The position numbers and the translations under genes were made by a program. Below, piece by piece: positions 7,491 through 16,219 of a DNA stretch of 64,000 nucleotides (positions are counted from its first letter, which is position 1; every line of letters starts with the position of its first letter). The notes under the pieces were generated by a model. It did no database searches. It had not been told where the DNA came from and worked only from the letters and a program-made list of their open reading frames with translations. Source of the stretch: JAGQRJ01 sp041402045 (GTDB taxonomy: Bacteria > Planctomycetota > J058); the NCBI GenBank assembly GCA_041402045.1, contig JAWKSZ010000027.1, forward strand, positions 1 to 64,000, read 5' to 3'.

Positions 7491-10016
7491 GTGCAGCGGG
7501 TCGGCCACTACACGATCGAGGGGGAGGTCGCCCGCGGGGGCGCGGGCGTGGTGTATCGCGCGCGCGACCGCAGCGGGCGTCAGGTCGCGCTCAAGGTCCT
7601 CTTGCGCGGCGGGCCCGCCGGCAACGTGGCGCGCTTCCGCCGCGAGGTCGGCGCCCTGGCGCAGCTCCAGCACCCGGGGATCGTGCGCCTGCACGACGTG
7701 GGCGCCACCGACTCGGGGCACCCGTTCCTGGTCATGGACTTCGTGCAGGGGACGACCCTCGACGCGCGCCTGCGCCGGGGCCCGCTCCCCGTGACCCGCG
7801 CGCTGGAGGTCGCCTACGAACTCGCCGCGGCCCTGTCCCTGGCCCACGCCCAGGGGATCGTGCACCGCGACGTGAAGCCGGCGAACGTCATGCTGCGCGC
7901 CGACGGGCGCCCCCTGCTCACCGACTTCGGCCTGGCCATGGAGGACAGCGGGCACCACTCCCTGACCCAGGCCGGGAACATGCTCGGCACCCCCGGCTTC
8001 ATGCCCCCGGAGCAGGTCATGGGCAGCCTCGCCGAGCTCGGGCCCCCGGCCGACGTCTACGCCCTCGGCGCGACCCTCTACGTGTGCCTCACCGGGCACG
8101 CGCCCTTCGAGGGCGACCCGTTCGAGGTCCTCGCGGCGACCACCGCCCGCCCCCCGCGCCCGCCGAGCAGCCTGCGTCCGGAGATCCCTCCCGCCGTCGA
8201 CGCGCTGTGCCTGCGCTGCCTGGCCAAGGAGCCTCACGCGCGCTACGCCGACGCCGGCGAGCTGAGCCTCGAGCTCGAGGCCCTGCTGCACCAGCCCCTC
8301 GGCCCCCCGCGCCGCCGCGGCCGGCGGCTGGTGCCCGTCCTGGGCCTGCTCGCGCTCGCGGGGCTCGGCGCCGCCGGCTTCGCGGCCTGGGGCGGCCCGC
8401 GCGTCGAGGCCCGCGCGGAGCTCGACCCCGACGTCCTCGACGAGCTGCGGGCCCTGGGGCACGCCGGGCGCGCCGCCGAGGCCCTGGAGCTGCTCGCCCC
8501 CCTGCTGCGCGAGCACCCCGAGCACCCGCTGCTCCTGAGCTACGCGGGGCGGTTCCGCGTGCTGCAGGGCGACGTCGAGCGCGGCCTGCCGCTGCTGGAG
8601 CGAGCGCTCGAGCTCGCCCCCGACGAGTCCGAGGTGTGGCTGCACCTGGCGATCGCCCTGCTCGGTCGCGATCAGGAGCGCGCCCGCGAGCTGCTCGCGC
8701 GCTCGTTGCGCCTGAAGCCCAGCGCCCCCGGCTACACCGTGCGCGCCTGGATCGCGATCCACGACGAGGCCTGGGAGCAAGCCGAGGGCGACCTCGCCCG
8801 CGCGGAGGCGCTGGACCCCCGCTACCCCCACCTCCTGCCGACCCGGGCCACGCTGCTCACCCAGCGCGGCGATCCCGAGGGAGCGCTGCGCTGCCTCGAC
8901 CGCGCGCTGGAGGGGCCGACCACCCCCGAGGTCTACCGCATGCGGGCCAAGCTACGCGAGCACCTGGGCCACAGCCCCGAGGCGATCCTGGAGGAGCTCC
9001 GCGCCGGCGTGGAGCAGGGCCAGGACGCGGAGACCTTCGAGCTCCGCGCGCGCTACCTGACGCACCTCCGCCGCTACGCCGAAGCCGAAGGCGACTGGAC
9101 CCGCTTCACGGAGCTCATGCCCCGCAGCGCCAAGGGCTGGATCGAGCGCTCCGACCTGCGACGGCAGCACCTGGCCCGCTTCCCCGAGGCCCTGGAGGAC
9201 GCCCAGCGCGGCCTGGCGCTGGCCCCCGACGACCCCCACGCCCGCTTCTCCTACGCCCTCGCGCTGCACATCCTGGACCGCAACCACGAGGCCGAGCGCG
9301 AGCTGGATCGGCTGCTGAGCGTGCAGCCGGGCAACCGCACGGCGCTCCTCGTGCGCGCGCGGGTGCGCCTGAACCTCGACGACTACCGCGGCTCCTTCGC
9401 TGACACCCAGGCGCTCCTCGAGTCCGACCCCCGCTCCCTGGAGGGGCTGGAGATCGCCGCCACCGCCGCCGGGCTGCTCATGCACGAAGACGCGCTGCCC
9501 CTCGCGCGCCGCTTCTTGGCCGCCGCGCCGGACTCGAGCCTCGCCGTCGAGGCCCTGGCCCGTGCGCTGTGGACCCAGGACGAATACGAGGAGCTCGCCG
9601 CGCTCACGGAGCGAACGCTGGCCCGGTCCCCCGAGCTCTGCACGCCCATGACCCTGACCTATCGCGCGTCGAGCCTCAACGCCCTGGGTCGTCGCTCCGA
9701 GGCCCGCGCGCTCTTGCTGCAGGTCCTCGAGCTGGAGCCCGACTGCCTGCTCGCCTATCTGTTCCTCGGGCGCCAGGCCCTGGAGGACGAGCGCTGGACC
9801 GAGGCCCGCGAGCACTTCCAGGCGCTGCGCACGCGACGCCCCGACAACGCCGAGGCGCACCTGCGCCACGCCGAGGCCTGCCTCGAGCTGGGGGACCTGG
9901 CCGAGGCGCGGGTCAGCCTGCGCCTCGCCCGCCGACATGAGCCGCAGCTCCCCCCGCCCCTGCGCCCGACCCTCGAGGCCCTCGAGCGTCGGCTCCAGCA
10001 GCGCGAGGCTCAGTAG
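7491..10016 (+). CDS. Transmembrane Ser/Thr protein kinase with large TPR region
   Basis: 841 residues from GTG 7491. The kinase domain covers residues ~7-265: glycine loop GEVARGGAGVVYRA, Lys35 in VALKVLL, catalytic loop HRDVKPAN with Asp127, DFG at 145-147 and a GTPGFMPPEQ activation segment, so it should be active. A basic stretch (RRRGRR) precedes one membrane helix (~281-300). The remaining ~540 residues are rich in A/L/E helix pairs with TPR spacing (for example EALELLAPLLREHPEHPLLL and EALEDAQRGLALAPDDPHA). They probably lie outside the membrane and bind partners. The gene heads a + strand series with a lipoprotein, an Hsp70-like protein and a GrpE-repeat protein, but a functional link is an inference. 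Confidence 0.92.
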   Translation: MQRVGHYTIEGEVARGGAGVVYRARDRSGRQVALKVLLRGGPAGNVARFRREVGALAQLQHPGIVRLHDVGATDSGHPFLVMDFVQGTTLDARLRRGPLPVTRALEVAYELAAALSLAHAQGIVHRDVKPANVMLRADGRPLLTDFGLAMEDSGHHSLTQAGNMLGTPGFMPPEQVMGSLAELGPPADVYALGATLYVCLTGHAPFEGDPFEVLAATTARPPRPPSSLRPEIPPAVDALCLRCLAKEPHARYADAGELSLELEALLHQPLGPPRRRGRRLVPVLGLLALAGLGAAGFAAWGGPRVEARAELDPDVLDELRALGHAGRAAEALELLAPLLREHPEHPLLLSYAGRFRVLQGDVERGLPLLERALELAPDESEVWLHLAIALLGRDQERARELLARSLRLKPSAPGYTVRAWIAIHDEAWEQAEGDLARAEALDPRYPHLLPTRATLLTQRGDPEGALRCLDRALEGPTTPEVYRMRAKLREHLGHSPEAILEELRAGVEQGQDAETFELRARYLTHLRRYAEAEGDWTRFTELMPRSAKGWIERSDLRRQHLARFPEALEDAQRGLALAPDDPHARFSYALALHILDRNHEAERELDRLLSVQPGNRTALLVRARVRLNLDDYRGSFADTQALLESDPRSLEGLEIAATAAGLLMHEDALPLARRFLAAAPDSSLAVEALARALWTQDEYEELAALTERTLARSPELCTPMTLTYRASSLNALGRRSEARALLLQVLELEPDCLLAYLFLGRQALEDERWTEAREHFQALRTRRPDNAEAHLRHAEACLELGDLAEARVSLRLARRHEPQLPPPLRPTLEALERRLQQREAQ

Positions 10017-10049
10017 GCTCTGCCCGCGAACAGGGGTATCCTCTGCGCC

Positions 10050-10613
10050 ATGCCCCTCCGCCTCTGCCTGTGCGCCCTCGTCCTCGTCCTCAGCGCCGGC
10101 TGCGCCAGCCGCCGCGTCGACGTGCTCGAGCGCGGCGTGGCCGTCCTGCGGGTGCGCCCCAAGCGCCCCAGCGCCAAGGCCGGCGCCCGGGCCCTGGCGG
10201 CGATCGAGGAGGCCCTGGCCCCCGAGCAGTTCCTCGACCCTCGGGTGCGCGGCGGGTTCGAAGGGAGCCTGGGCGGCGCCCTGACCGTCGACCCTGCAGG
10301 CGTGCTCGTGGGGCAGAACCCGGTGACCTTCCCGCTCCCGCTGCCCGAGGGGGTCCAGGTCGCCGTCGGCTACGGCTTCGAGCCGCCGCGGGTCGAGCCA
10401 GAGGACGACGCGCTGCGGGTGCAGGTGGGGATCAGCGTGGCCATGGCCCTGCTCGAGGTGCCTGCCCCCGCCGAGGGGAGCTACGACGGCCTGGCGGTGT
10501 GGGCGGCCCTGGGCTACCTGGCGCGGAGCCTGCAGGACGCCGGGTTCCGCCTGGACGAGGACACCGAGGCCCGGCTCGCCCGCCCGCCCTTCCGCCCCGC
10601 CCTCGCCGACTGA
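10050..10613 (+). CDS. Small lipoprotein of unknown function
   Basis: 187 residues. The N-terminus is a lipoprotein signal (hydrophobic run, then LSAGC with the lipidated Cys at position 19). The mature part has no motif I recognise. It contains an Ala-rich helix (AGARALAAIEEALAPEQF) followed by probable beta strands (VQVAVGYGFEPPRV, LRVQVGISVAMALLEV). It sits 33 nt after the kinase-TPR gene and 81 nt before the Hsp70-like gene, in the same direction. It is probably anchored in the membrane facing the periplasm. Confidence 0.7.
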   Translation: MPLRLCLCALVLVLSAGCASRRVDVLERGVAVLRVRPKRPSAKAGARALAAIEEALAPEQFLDPRVRGGFEGSLGGALTVDPAGVLVGQNPVTFPLPLPEGVQVAVGYGFEPPRVEPEDDALRVQVGISVAMALLEVPAPAEGSYDGLAVWAALGYLARSLQDAGFRLDEDTEARLARPPFRPALAD

Positions 10614-10694
10614 CGCGGGCGCCCGCGAGCGGGGCGACCGCGCGCAGGACCCCCGCGGGCTGTAGAATCCGAGGCCACGCGCGGAGGAGAGTCC

Positions 10695-13007
10695 ATGGCC
10701 AAGTCGGACGTCCAGATCAAGCCCGGGATCGTGAACAAGAGCCCGTTCTTCGTCTCCGACAAGCCCGCTGAGTTCAAGCAGACGATCGTGTATCGCGGGG
10801 AGGAGGAGTTCCTCCACGTCTCCTTCCCCATGGCCGCGCCCTGGATCTACGTCCTGCCCCAGCAGTTCACGATCGGCGGCGAGGACGACACCGGCGTCCG
10901 CCACCAGCAGTTCAAGATCTACGTGCAGCCCTCGCACCCGAGCTTCCCCAAGGGCAAGGACGTCGAGACCGAGATCAAGATCCACACCCGGACCCCCAGC
11001 GGGCGCCAGGTGCTGAGCCTCCCGGTCTACCTCCACGACGTGCAGCCGATCAAGGAGTTCGAGGGCGTGTTCTGCATCGACTTCGGCACCACGTCCTGCT
11101 GCTGCGCGTACATCGAGCACAAGGACGGCAGCGGCACCGTGGGCACGATCAACTTCGCCGAGGACGGCTGGCCGCCGAGCTTCGACTCGATCGGCTCGCT
11201 GCTCTACTTCGCCGACCACTCGAACCCCAACAACCCCGACTACGAGATCGGGACCTCGGCCATGCAGGCCTGGCGCAGCACCGGCGCGCTGGAGGACGAG
11301 GGCTACTCCGACGCCCCGGACCAGGGCCTCGCCGACGACGTCCCGCTCTCCGCCTTCAAGTACTCGGTCAAGCGCTACCTGGGCACCGAATCCAAGACCT
11401 ACGTGCTCAACAACGCGGTGAACGCCCAGGCCAAGCCCGCGTTCTACGAGTACGGCAAGCTCTGTGAGCTCGTGATCCGCAAGGTGCTGCAGCAGGCCGA
11501 GGACAAGCTCGGACGCAAGATCACCAAGCTCGTGGCGACCTACCCCACGACCTTCACCACGACCCAGCTCGACGCGCTGGTCAAGGTGCTCGGGCAGCTC
11601 GGCTTCTCCCAGGACAAGGACACCCTGTGCCTGGCCTACGACGAGGCCAACGCGGCGACCCTCGCCTACTTCTACGAGGAGCTGCGCAACAACCCGATCC
11701 ACACCCTGCGCGCGATCTTCACCCCGCCCAGCTACATCCTGACCTTCGACTTCGGCGGCGGGACCCTCGATATCGCGGTGATCCAGCTCGACATTCAGGA
11801 GGAGGGCGCGCGGCACGAGGTGCACACCGAGATCCTCGGTGTGGCCGGGACCAAGCACTTCGGCGGCGACAACATCTCCCTGGAGGTGTTCCGCATCCTC
11901 AAGACCAAGCTCGCGCTGTTCATCGCCGAGGCCGGGGTCGAGCCCGGCGACGTGGACGACGTGGACGCCTACCGCGGGGCGCTCGAGGCCCTGCGCGGGG
12001 AGGCGGAGGCGATCCGCGCCGCGCTGGCCGCCGGCCGCGACCTCCACAAGAACTGGCAGGACATCGTCAACGACGTGCTGCCCACCCGCTACGACCCCTC
12101 GAGCGAGGGCGACTCGCGCCCGCGGCGCCACTTCTTCGAGGTGTGGGACGCCGCCGACGGGCTCAAGAAGCAGCTCGGGACCCCCGACGCCAACGGCGAC
12201 TACCCCGCCCAGGTGACCCTCGCCGTGCCGCTGCCCCACATTCAGGAATACAGCGGCCTCGACTTCAGCCAGGTCGACGAGATCACGATCGCCAGCGCCG
12301 AGCTCGAGCCGCGGCTGGAGCCGATCCTGCGCGAGGTCCTGGAGAAGGCCCAGCGCCTGATCCCGCCCAACCAGCCCCTGGGCCTGGCGATCCTCTCGGG
12401 CAACTCCTCGCGCCTGCCGATCGTGAGCCGCCTGGCGCGGGAGCTGCTCAAGCCCCTGCACGTGCACTTCGACCCCAAGGGCTGCAAGGTCGCGGTCGCC
12501 AAGGGCGCCTGCTTCGCGCGGCGCAACGAGCTCGCCCCCGCGCGGATCAAGTACAAGCTGGGGAACCTGCTCACGCGCCTGCCCTACGAGCTGTGCTGCA
12601 AGGTCGAGGGCGCGCCCCTCGAGCCGTTCTACGAGCGCGGGACCGACCTCCCGACCCAGGTCCCCTACGTGTTCGAGCCGCCGAGCGAGGTCAAGCTCCT
12701 GCACGTGTTCAGCCGGCTGAGCGCCAACGACGACCAGCCCGACGAGATCGGCTACTTCGACTTCTCGCGCCCCGCCGAGGGCCGCGCGCTCCCGCCGGAG
12801 CTCAAGCGCGCGATCAACTCGGGCACCGCGAAGCGCAAGGCGATCAAGGTCGGCGAGACCAAGCGCAAGACCGGGGTGGCGCCGATCTTCCTGTGGGTCG
12901 ACCGCGACCGCTCGATCTTCGCCGAGAAGGACAAGCAGGCCTACGCGCTGCGCTTCCAGTCGGAGGAGTTCCCGGCCGAGGTCGATCCCTTCAGCGGAAT
13001 CCACTGA
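10695..13007 (+). CDS. Non-canonical Hsp70-family ATPase with extra N-terminal beta-rich domain
   Basis: 770 residues from ATG 10695, preceded by GGAGGAG. Residues 1-125 form a beta-rich domain not found in DnaK. Then comes a full Hsp70/actin ATPase: phosphate-1 CIDFGTTSCCCAYI (~127-140), phosphate-2 ILTFDFGGGTLDIAVIQ (348-364), GTKHFGGDN (385-393, equivalent of DnaK's GDTHLGGED) and adenosine motif ILSGNSSRLPIVSRL (566-580). KVAVAKGACF closes the fold. After ~residue 620 there is a 150-residue region that does not look like the DnaK substrate-binding domain. The ATP-site motifs are intact, so ATPase activity is likely; substrate and co-chaperones are unknown. The next gene, 12 nt downstream, encodes repeated GrpE-like wings, the expected partner class for an Hsp70. 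Confidence 0.88.
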   Translation: MAKSDVQIKPGIVNKSPFFVSDKPAEFKQTIVYRGEEEFLHVSFPMAAPWIYVLPQQFTIGGEDDTGVRHQQFKIYVQPSHPSFPKGKDVETEIKIHTRTPSGRQVLSLPVYLHDVQPIKEFEGVFCIDFGTTSCCCAYIEHKDGSGTVGTINFAEDGWPPSFDSIGSLLYFADHSNPNNPDYEIGTSAMQAWRSTGALEDEGYSDAPDQGLADDVPLSAFKYSVKRYLGTESKTYVLNNAVNAQAKPAFYEYGKLCELVIRKVLQQAEDKLGRKITKLVATYPTTFTTTQLDALVKVLGQLGFSQDKDTLCLAYDEANAATLAYFYEELRNNPIHTLRAIFTPPSYILTFDFGGGTLDIAVIQLDIQEEGARHEVHTEILGVAGTKHFGGDNISLEVFRILKTKLALFIAEAGVEPGDVDDVDAYRGALEALRGEAEAIRAALAAGRDLHKNWQDIVNDVLPTRYDPSSEGDSRPRRHFFEVWDAADGLKKQLGTPDANGDYPAQVTLAVPLPHIQEYSGLDFSQVDEITIASAELEPRLEPILREVLEKAQRLIPPNQPLGLAILSGNSSRLPIVSRLARELLKPLHVHFDPKGCKVAVAKGACFARRNELAPARIKYKLGNLLTRLPYELCCKVEGAPLEPFYERGTDLPTQVPYVFEPPSEVKLLHVFSRLSANDDQPDEIGYFDFSRPAEGRALPPELKRAINSGTAKRKAIKVGETKRKTGVAPIFLWVDRDRSIFAEKDKQAYALRFQSEEFPAEVDPFSGIH

Positions 13008-13019
13008 GCCCGGCTGCCC

Positions 13020-16000
13020 GTGGGCGCCCCGGCCGAGGAGCGTGACGACGAGCTGAGCGCGGCGCTGCGCCTGCTGGCGGAGCGCGGTGTGCGCCCGTTC
13101 CCCCAGAACGGCGAGGCCCTCGACCCCGACGGCCCCGAGCTGGAGGTCGAGTGGGTCGACTCCCCCGAGCCCCGGGGCGCCGTGCTCGACGTCCTGCGCC
13201 TGGGCTTCAGGGACGCCGAGCGCGTGCTGGTCCCCGCCCGCGTGCGCTGCTCGGCCGGCCCGCGAGACCCCCTCGCCGCGGCGCTGCAGGACCTGGTCCA
13301 GCTCCTCGAGCGCTCCGCGGTGCCCCAAGGCGGGCCCCAGGAGGCCCTCGACCGCCAACGCGCCCGGCTCGACCGCGGCGAGCCGCTGGAGCTCGACGCC
13401 CTGGCTCGGGCCCTGGCGCAGGTCGACGCGCTCCAGGACGAGGTCCTGGGCCTGACCCTCGAGGACGTCTACCGGATCCTGGGCGGGCTGGGCGTGAGCC
13501 CGCACCCTACCCCTGGGGCCGACCACTGGCCCGCGCCCTGGGGCGACGTCCAGCTCCAGGACGACCCGAGCCCTCCCGGCACCTTGCTCAAGGTCCAGCG
13601 CCGCGGCTTTCGCCACCACGATCAGGACCTGCTCGCCCCCGAGGTGGTGCTCTCCCGCGGCCCCGCCGACCCGCTGCTCCCGCTCCTGAGCGCGCTCGGC
13701 AGCGCGCTCCCCGAGCTCGAGGGCGCGACGGTCGAGCTCCGCGCCGACCTGACCGAGGCCGCGAGCGCGCGCGCCCGCGCGCCCGGCGACGAGGAGGCGC
13801 GGCTGACCCACCGCCGCGCGCGGCTGACCGTCGCCACCCGCCTGCTCGCGGTGTGGTCCAAGAGCGGGCGCGGCGTCGACCCGCTGTTCCGCGAGCAGGT
13901 GTATCCGGCGCTCGCGGGCTTCGACCCCGAGGTCGAGCTGTTCCCCCGCCTGCCCGAGCCCGACGAGCCGGTGCGCGTTCCGCTCAAGGCGCTGCGCGAC
14001 GCGACCCGCTATCAGGTCGAGGAGCGCTTCGCCGACGCCCCCCGCGGGCGCGTGCTCGAGGTGCGGCGCTTCGGCTTGCGCGGCCTGGGCCGCGGGTTCC
14101 CCGCGCAGGTCGTGGTCAGCCTCGGCCCGCAGCCGCCCCTCGAGCGCGACCTCGACGCCCTCGCCGAGCGCAGCGGCGGCCCCCAGCTCGCGGCGGCGAT
14201 CGAGGCCTTGCGCGACGCAGCTCGCGCCTACGACGCAGCCAGCGCCCAGGACCAGGAGCCCGACGCCCAGGCCGTGGCCCGAGCCGCGGTCGCCGTGCTC
14301 GACGTCGCCGAGCCCCGCGCCGACCCGGCCCTGGGCGAGCTCCTCGACCGCCTGGTCACGGAAGGCCTCGCGCCCTACGGCGTCCAGGGGATCAACGGCA
14401 CCGACGACGCGCTGCAGTCGACGCTCCTGCGCCGGAGCTACGCCTTCGACGAGGCCCCGCCCGGGACCTACCTCGGGCCCGTGACCCGCGGCCTGCGGGT
14501 GGGCGACGCGGTGGTGCGCCCCGGCGAGGACCGCCTCAGCGCTGGACCGCGCCACCCCCTGGGCAAGCTGGCCGAGTCCCTGGCCACGGAGCCCGAGGAG
14601 GTCGGGGGCCCGGCGGGCAAGACCCTCGCCGACGCCCTGGGCCTGGAGCGCGCGATCGAGGCCGACGCCCTGGCGGGGCGCGCGGCCCTCGGCGCGGGGA
14701 CGACCCTCGAGCGCGCCGTCGCGCTGGCGCGGGCGCTGGACGCCGCGCGCCCCCACTCCGAGCGCTGCGCCCGCGCCCTGACGGGTCCGGTCGCGGAGCT
14801 CCTCGAGCGCGAGGGGGTGCGGCTCTACCCGCGGCTCGGCGCGCGCCCCGGGGCGGCGCTCCAGGACGAGGCGCGCTACGCCGAAGTCCAGGGCGTGTCC
14901 GGCAAGGGCCCCCGGGGCGAGGTGCTCGCGGTGCTGGCCCACGGTCTCCAGGGCCCCGACCACGTGCTGGTACCCGCGCGGGTGCAGGTCGCCCTCGGCG
15001 ACGCCGCGTGGGACGCGCTCGGCGACTCCCCCCCTGCGCCCCTGGCCGAGCTCGGCGCGCGGCTGCGCGACCCGCGCGAGCCCCTCGACGACGACGCGCT
15101 CGTGCGCGCGCTCTACGACGCCGCCCTCGAGGGAGTGACCCCGGAGCTGGAGGCGGCGCTCTCGACCCTCGACGCCGAGCTGTTCCCCCGGGCAGGCGAG
15201 GCCTGGCCCCGTGGGTCGGGGGACGCGGAGGTCCAGCGCGTGTTCGCCGACGCCCCCGCGGACACCGTGCTCGCCGTCCTGCGCCCGGGGCTGCGCCGCG
15301 GGGGAGCGTGCGTCGAGCGCGCCCGGCTGGAGGTCAGCCGGGGCCCCCTGGGCCCCGAGCAGCGCGCGCTGGCCGAGCTGGCCGAGGGCCTCGCGGGCGA
15401 GCCCGCCCAGGCCCTGGAGGTCACCGTCGAGGCCTGGCCCGAGCTCGACGACGCCGCCCGCGCGGCGGCCTTGCTCGAGCACCTGTCCCGCCTCGAGGAC
15501 GCCGGCCTCGACGCCGCGCCGCTAGGCGGGCTGCTGCGTGCGCGCGGCTACCGCGTGTTCCCCGAGGGGCCCGGCGCCAGCTACGACGAGCTGGAGGCCG
15601 CCGCCGGGGCCGGGGCCTGGGAGCCCGCCCGCAAGGTGTGCGGCGACGAGGCGCCGGGGACCGTGCTCGAGGTCGAGCGCCACGCCGTGCTCGACCCCGC
15701 CGGCGCGGTGCTGCAAAAGGGCCGCGCTCGCGTCGTGGCGGGGCCCCCGAGCGAGCTCTACCAGCTCGGCGCCCAGCTCGAGCCCGCCCTGCGCGCGCTC
15801 GACCCCGAGCGCCGCGAGAAGGCGCTCGAGGAGCTGTTCGAGGTCCTGGGGCGGATCGCCGAGGCCAAGGCCGAGCGCGAGCTGCTCCTGGCGTTGCCGC
15901 TCATGAACCTCCTGCAGAAGCTCGAGCTGCGCGACGCCCACGGCCGCGAGCTCAAGGACTACCTGCGTGAGCAGGGCGTGCGCGAGCTGATCGCCTACCC

Positions 16001-16160
16001 AGGCTACGACGCCAACAAGCTCGGGGTCTCCAAGCTGGAGGAGGTCCGCGTGCGCTCGGACCGCGCCCGAGGCAAGATCGTGCGCGTGCTGCGTCCGGGC
16101 TTCCTGCGCGAGCAGGACGACGTGGTGCTGCAAAAGGTCCGGGCCGAGGTCTCGCGCTAG
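13020..16160 (+). CDS. Giant protein of about eight tandem GrpE beta-wing-like domains
   Basis: 1046 residues from GTG 13020, 12 nt after the Hsp70-like gene. A block resembling the C-terminal beta-wing of GrpE recurs at about residues 23-78, 157-214, 305-368, 449-509, 598-660, 720-775, 842-907 and 986-1046. The GrpE pattern is G-V-x-x-(F/Y)-P with later DP, then PxGxVLxVxxxGF, then an R/VLVPAxVxVS strand. The first copy reads GVRPFPQNGEALDP and PRGAVLDVLRLGFRD...RVLVPARV; the last reads ARGKIVRVLRPGFLREQDD...KVRAEVS. Helical linkers of ~60-90 residues rich in A, L, E and R separate the copies. Ordinary GrpE is ~200 residues with one wing, used to open the Hsp70 nucleotide cleft. This looks like a multivalent exchange factor or scaffold for the neighbouring Hsp70, which is an inference. 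The copies have diverged strongly, so the expansion is old. Confidence 0.8.
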   Translation: MGAPAEERDDELSAALRLLAERGVRPFPQNGEALDPDGPELEVEWVDSPEPRGAVLDVLRLGFRDAERVLVPARVRCSAGPRDPLAAALQDLVQLLERSAVPQGGPQEALDRQRARLDRGEPLELDALARALAQVDALQDEVLGLTLEDVYRILGGLGVSPHPTPGADHWPAPWGDVQLQDDPSPPGTLLKVQRRGFRHHDQDLLAPEVVLSRGPADPLLPLLSALGSALPELEGATVELRADLTEAASARARAPGDEEARLTHRRARLTVATRLLAVWSKSGRGVDPLFREQVYPALAGFDPEVELFPRLPEPDEPVRVPLKALRDATRYQVEERFADAPRGRVLEVRRFGLRGLGRGFPAQVVVSLGPQPPLERDLDALAERSGGPQLAAAIEALRDAARAYDAASAQDQEPDAQAVARAAVAVLDVAEPRADPALGELLDRLVTEGLAPYGVQGINGTDDALQSTLLRRSYAFDEAPPGTYLGPVTRGLRVGDAVVRPGEDRLSAGPRHPLGKLAESLATEPEEVGGPAGKTLADALGLERAIEADALAGRAALGAGTTLERAVALARALDAARPHSERCARALTGPVAELLEREGVRLYPRLGARPGAALQDEARYAEVQGVSGKGPRGEVLAVLAHGLQGPDHVLVPARVQVALGDAAWDALGDSPPAPLAELGARLRDPREPLDDDALVRALYDAALEGVTPELEAALSTLDAELFPRAGEAWPRGSGDAEVQRVFADAPADTVLAVLRPGLRRGGACVERARLEVSRGPLGPEQRALAELAEGLAGEPAQALEVTVEAWPELDDAARAAALLEHLSRLEDAGLDAAPLGGLLRARGYRVFPEGPGASYDELEAAAGAGAWEPARKVCGDEAPGTVLEVERHAVLDPAGAVLQKGRARVVAGPPSELYQLGAQLEPALRALDPERREKALEELFEVLGRIAEAKAERELLLALPLMNLLQKLELRDAHGRELKDYLREQGVRELIAYPGYDANKLGVSKLEEVRVRSDRARGKIVRVLRPGFLREQDDVVLQKVRAEVSR

Positions 16161-16219
16161 TGGTCTGCCGGGGCCGGCGAGGGCGCGCGACCTCTGAAGG
16201 CCAGCCTTAGGCCCGCGGC

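Noticed and set aside
12242..12574. Small minus-strand frame within the Hsp70-like gene
   Set aside because: It is fully antisense to conserved Hsp70 motifs, with no ribosome site or domain.
8952..15482. A 2176-codon open frame on the minus strand
   Set aside because: It is antisense to the kinase-TPR, Hsp70 and GrpE-repeat genes. High GC removes stop codons from shadow frames, and the translation is rich in R, Q, H and G without any domain.
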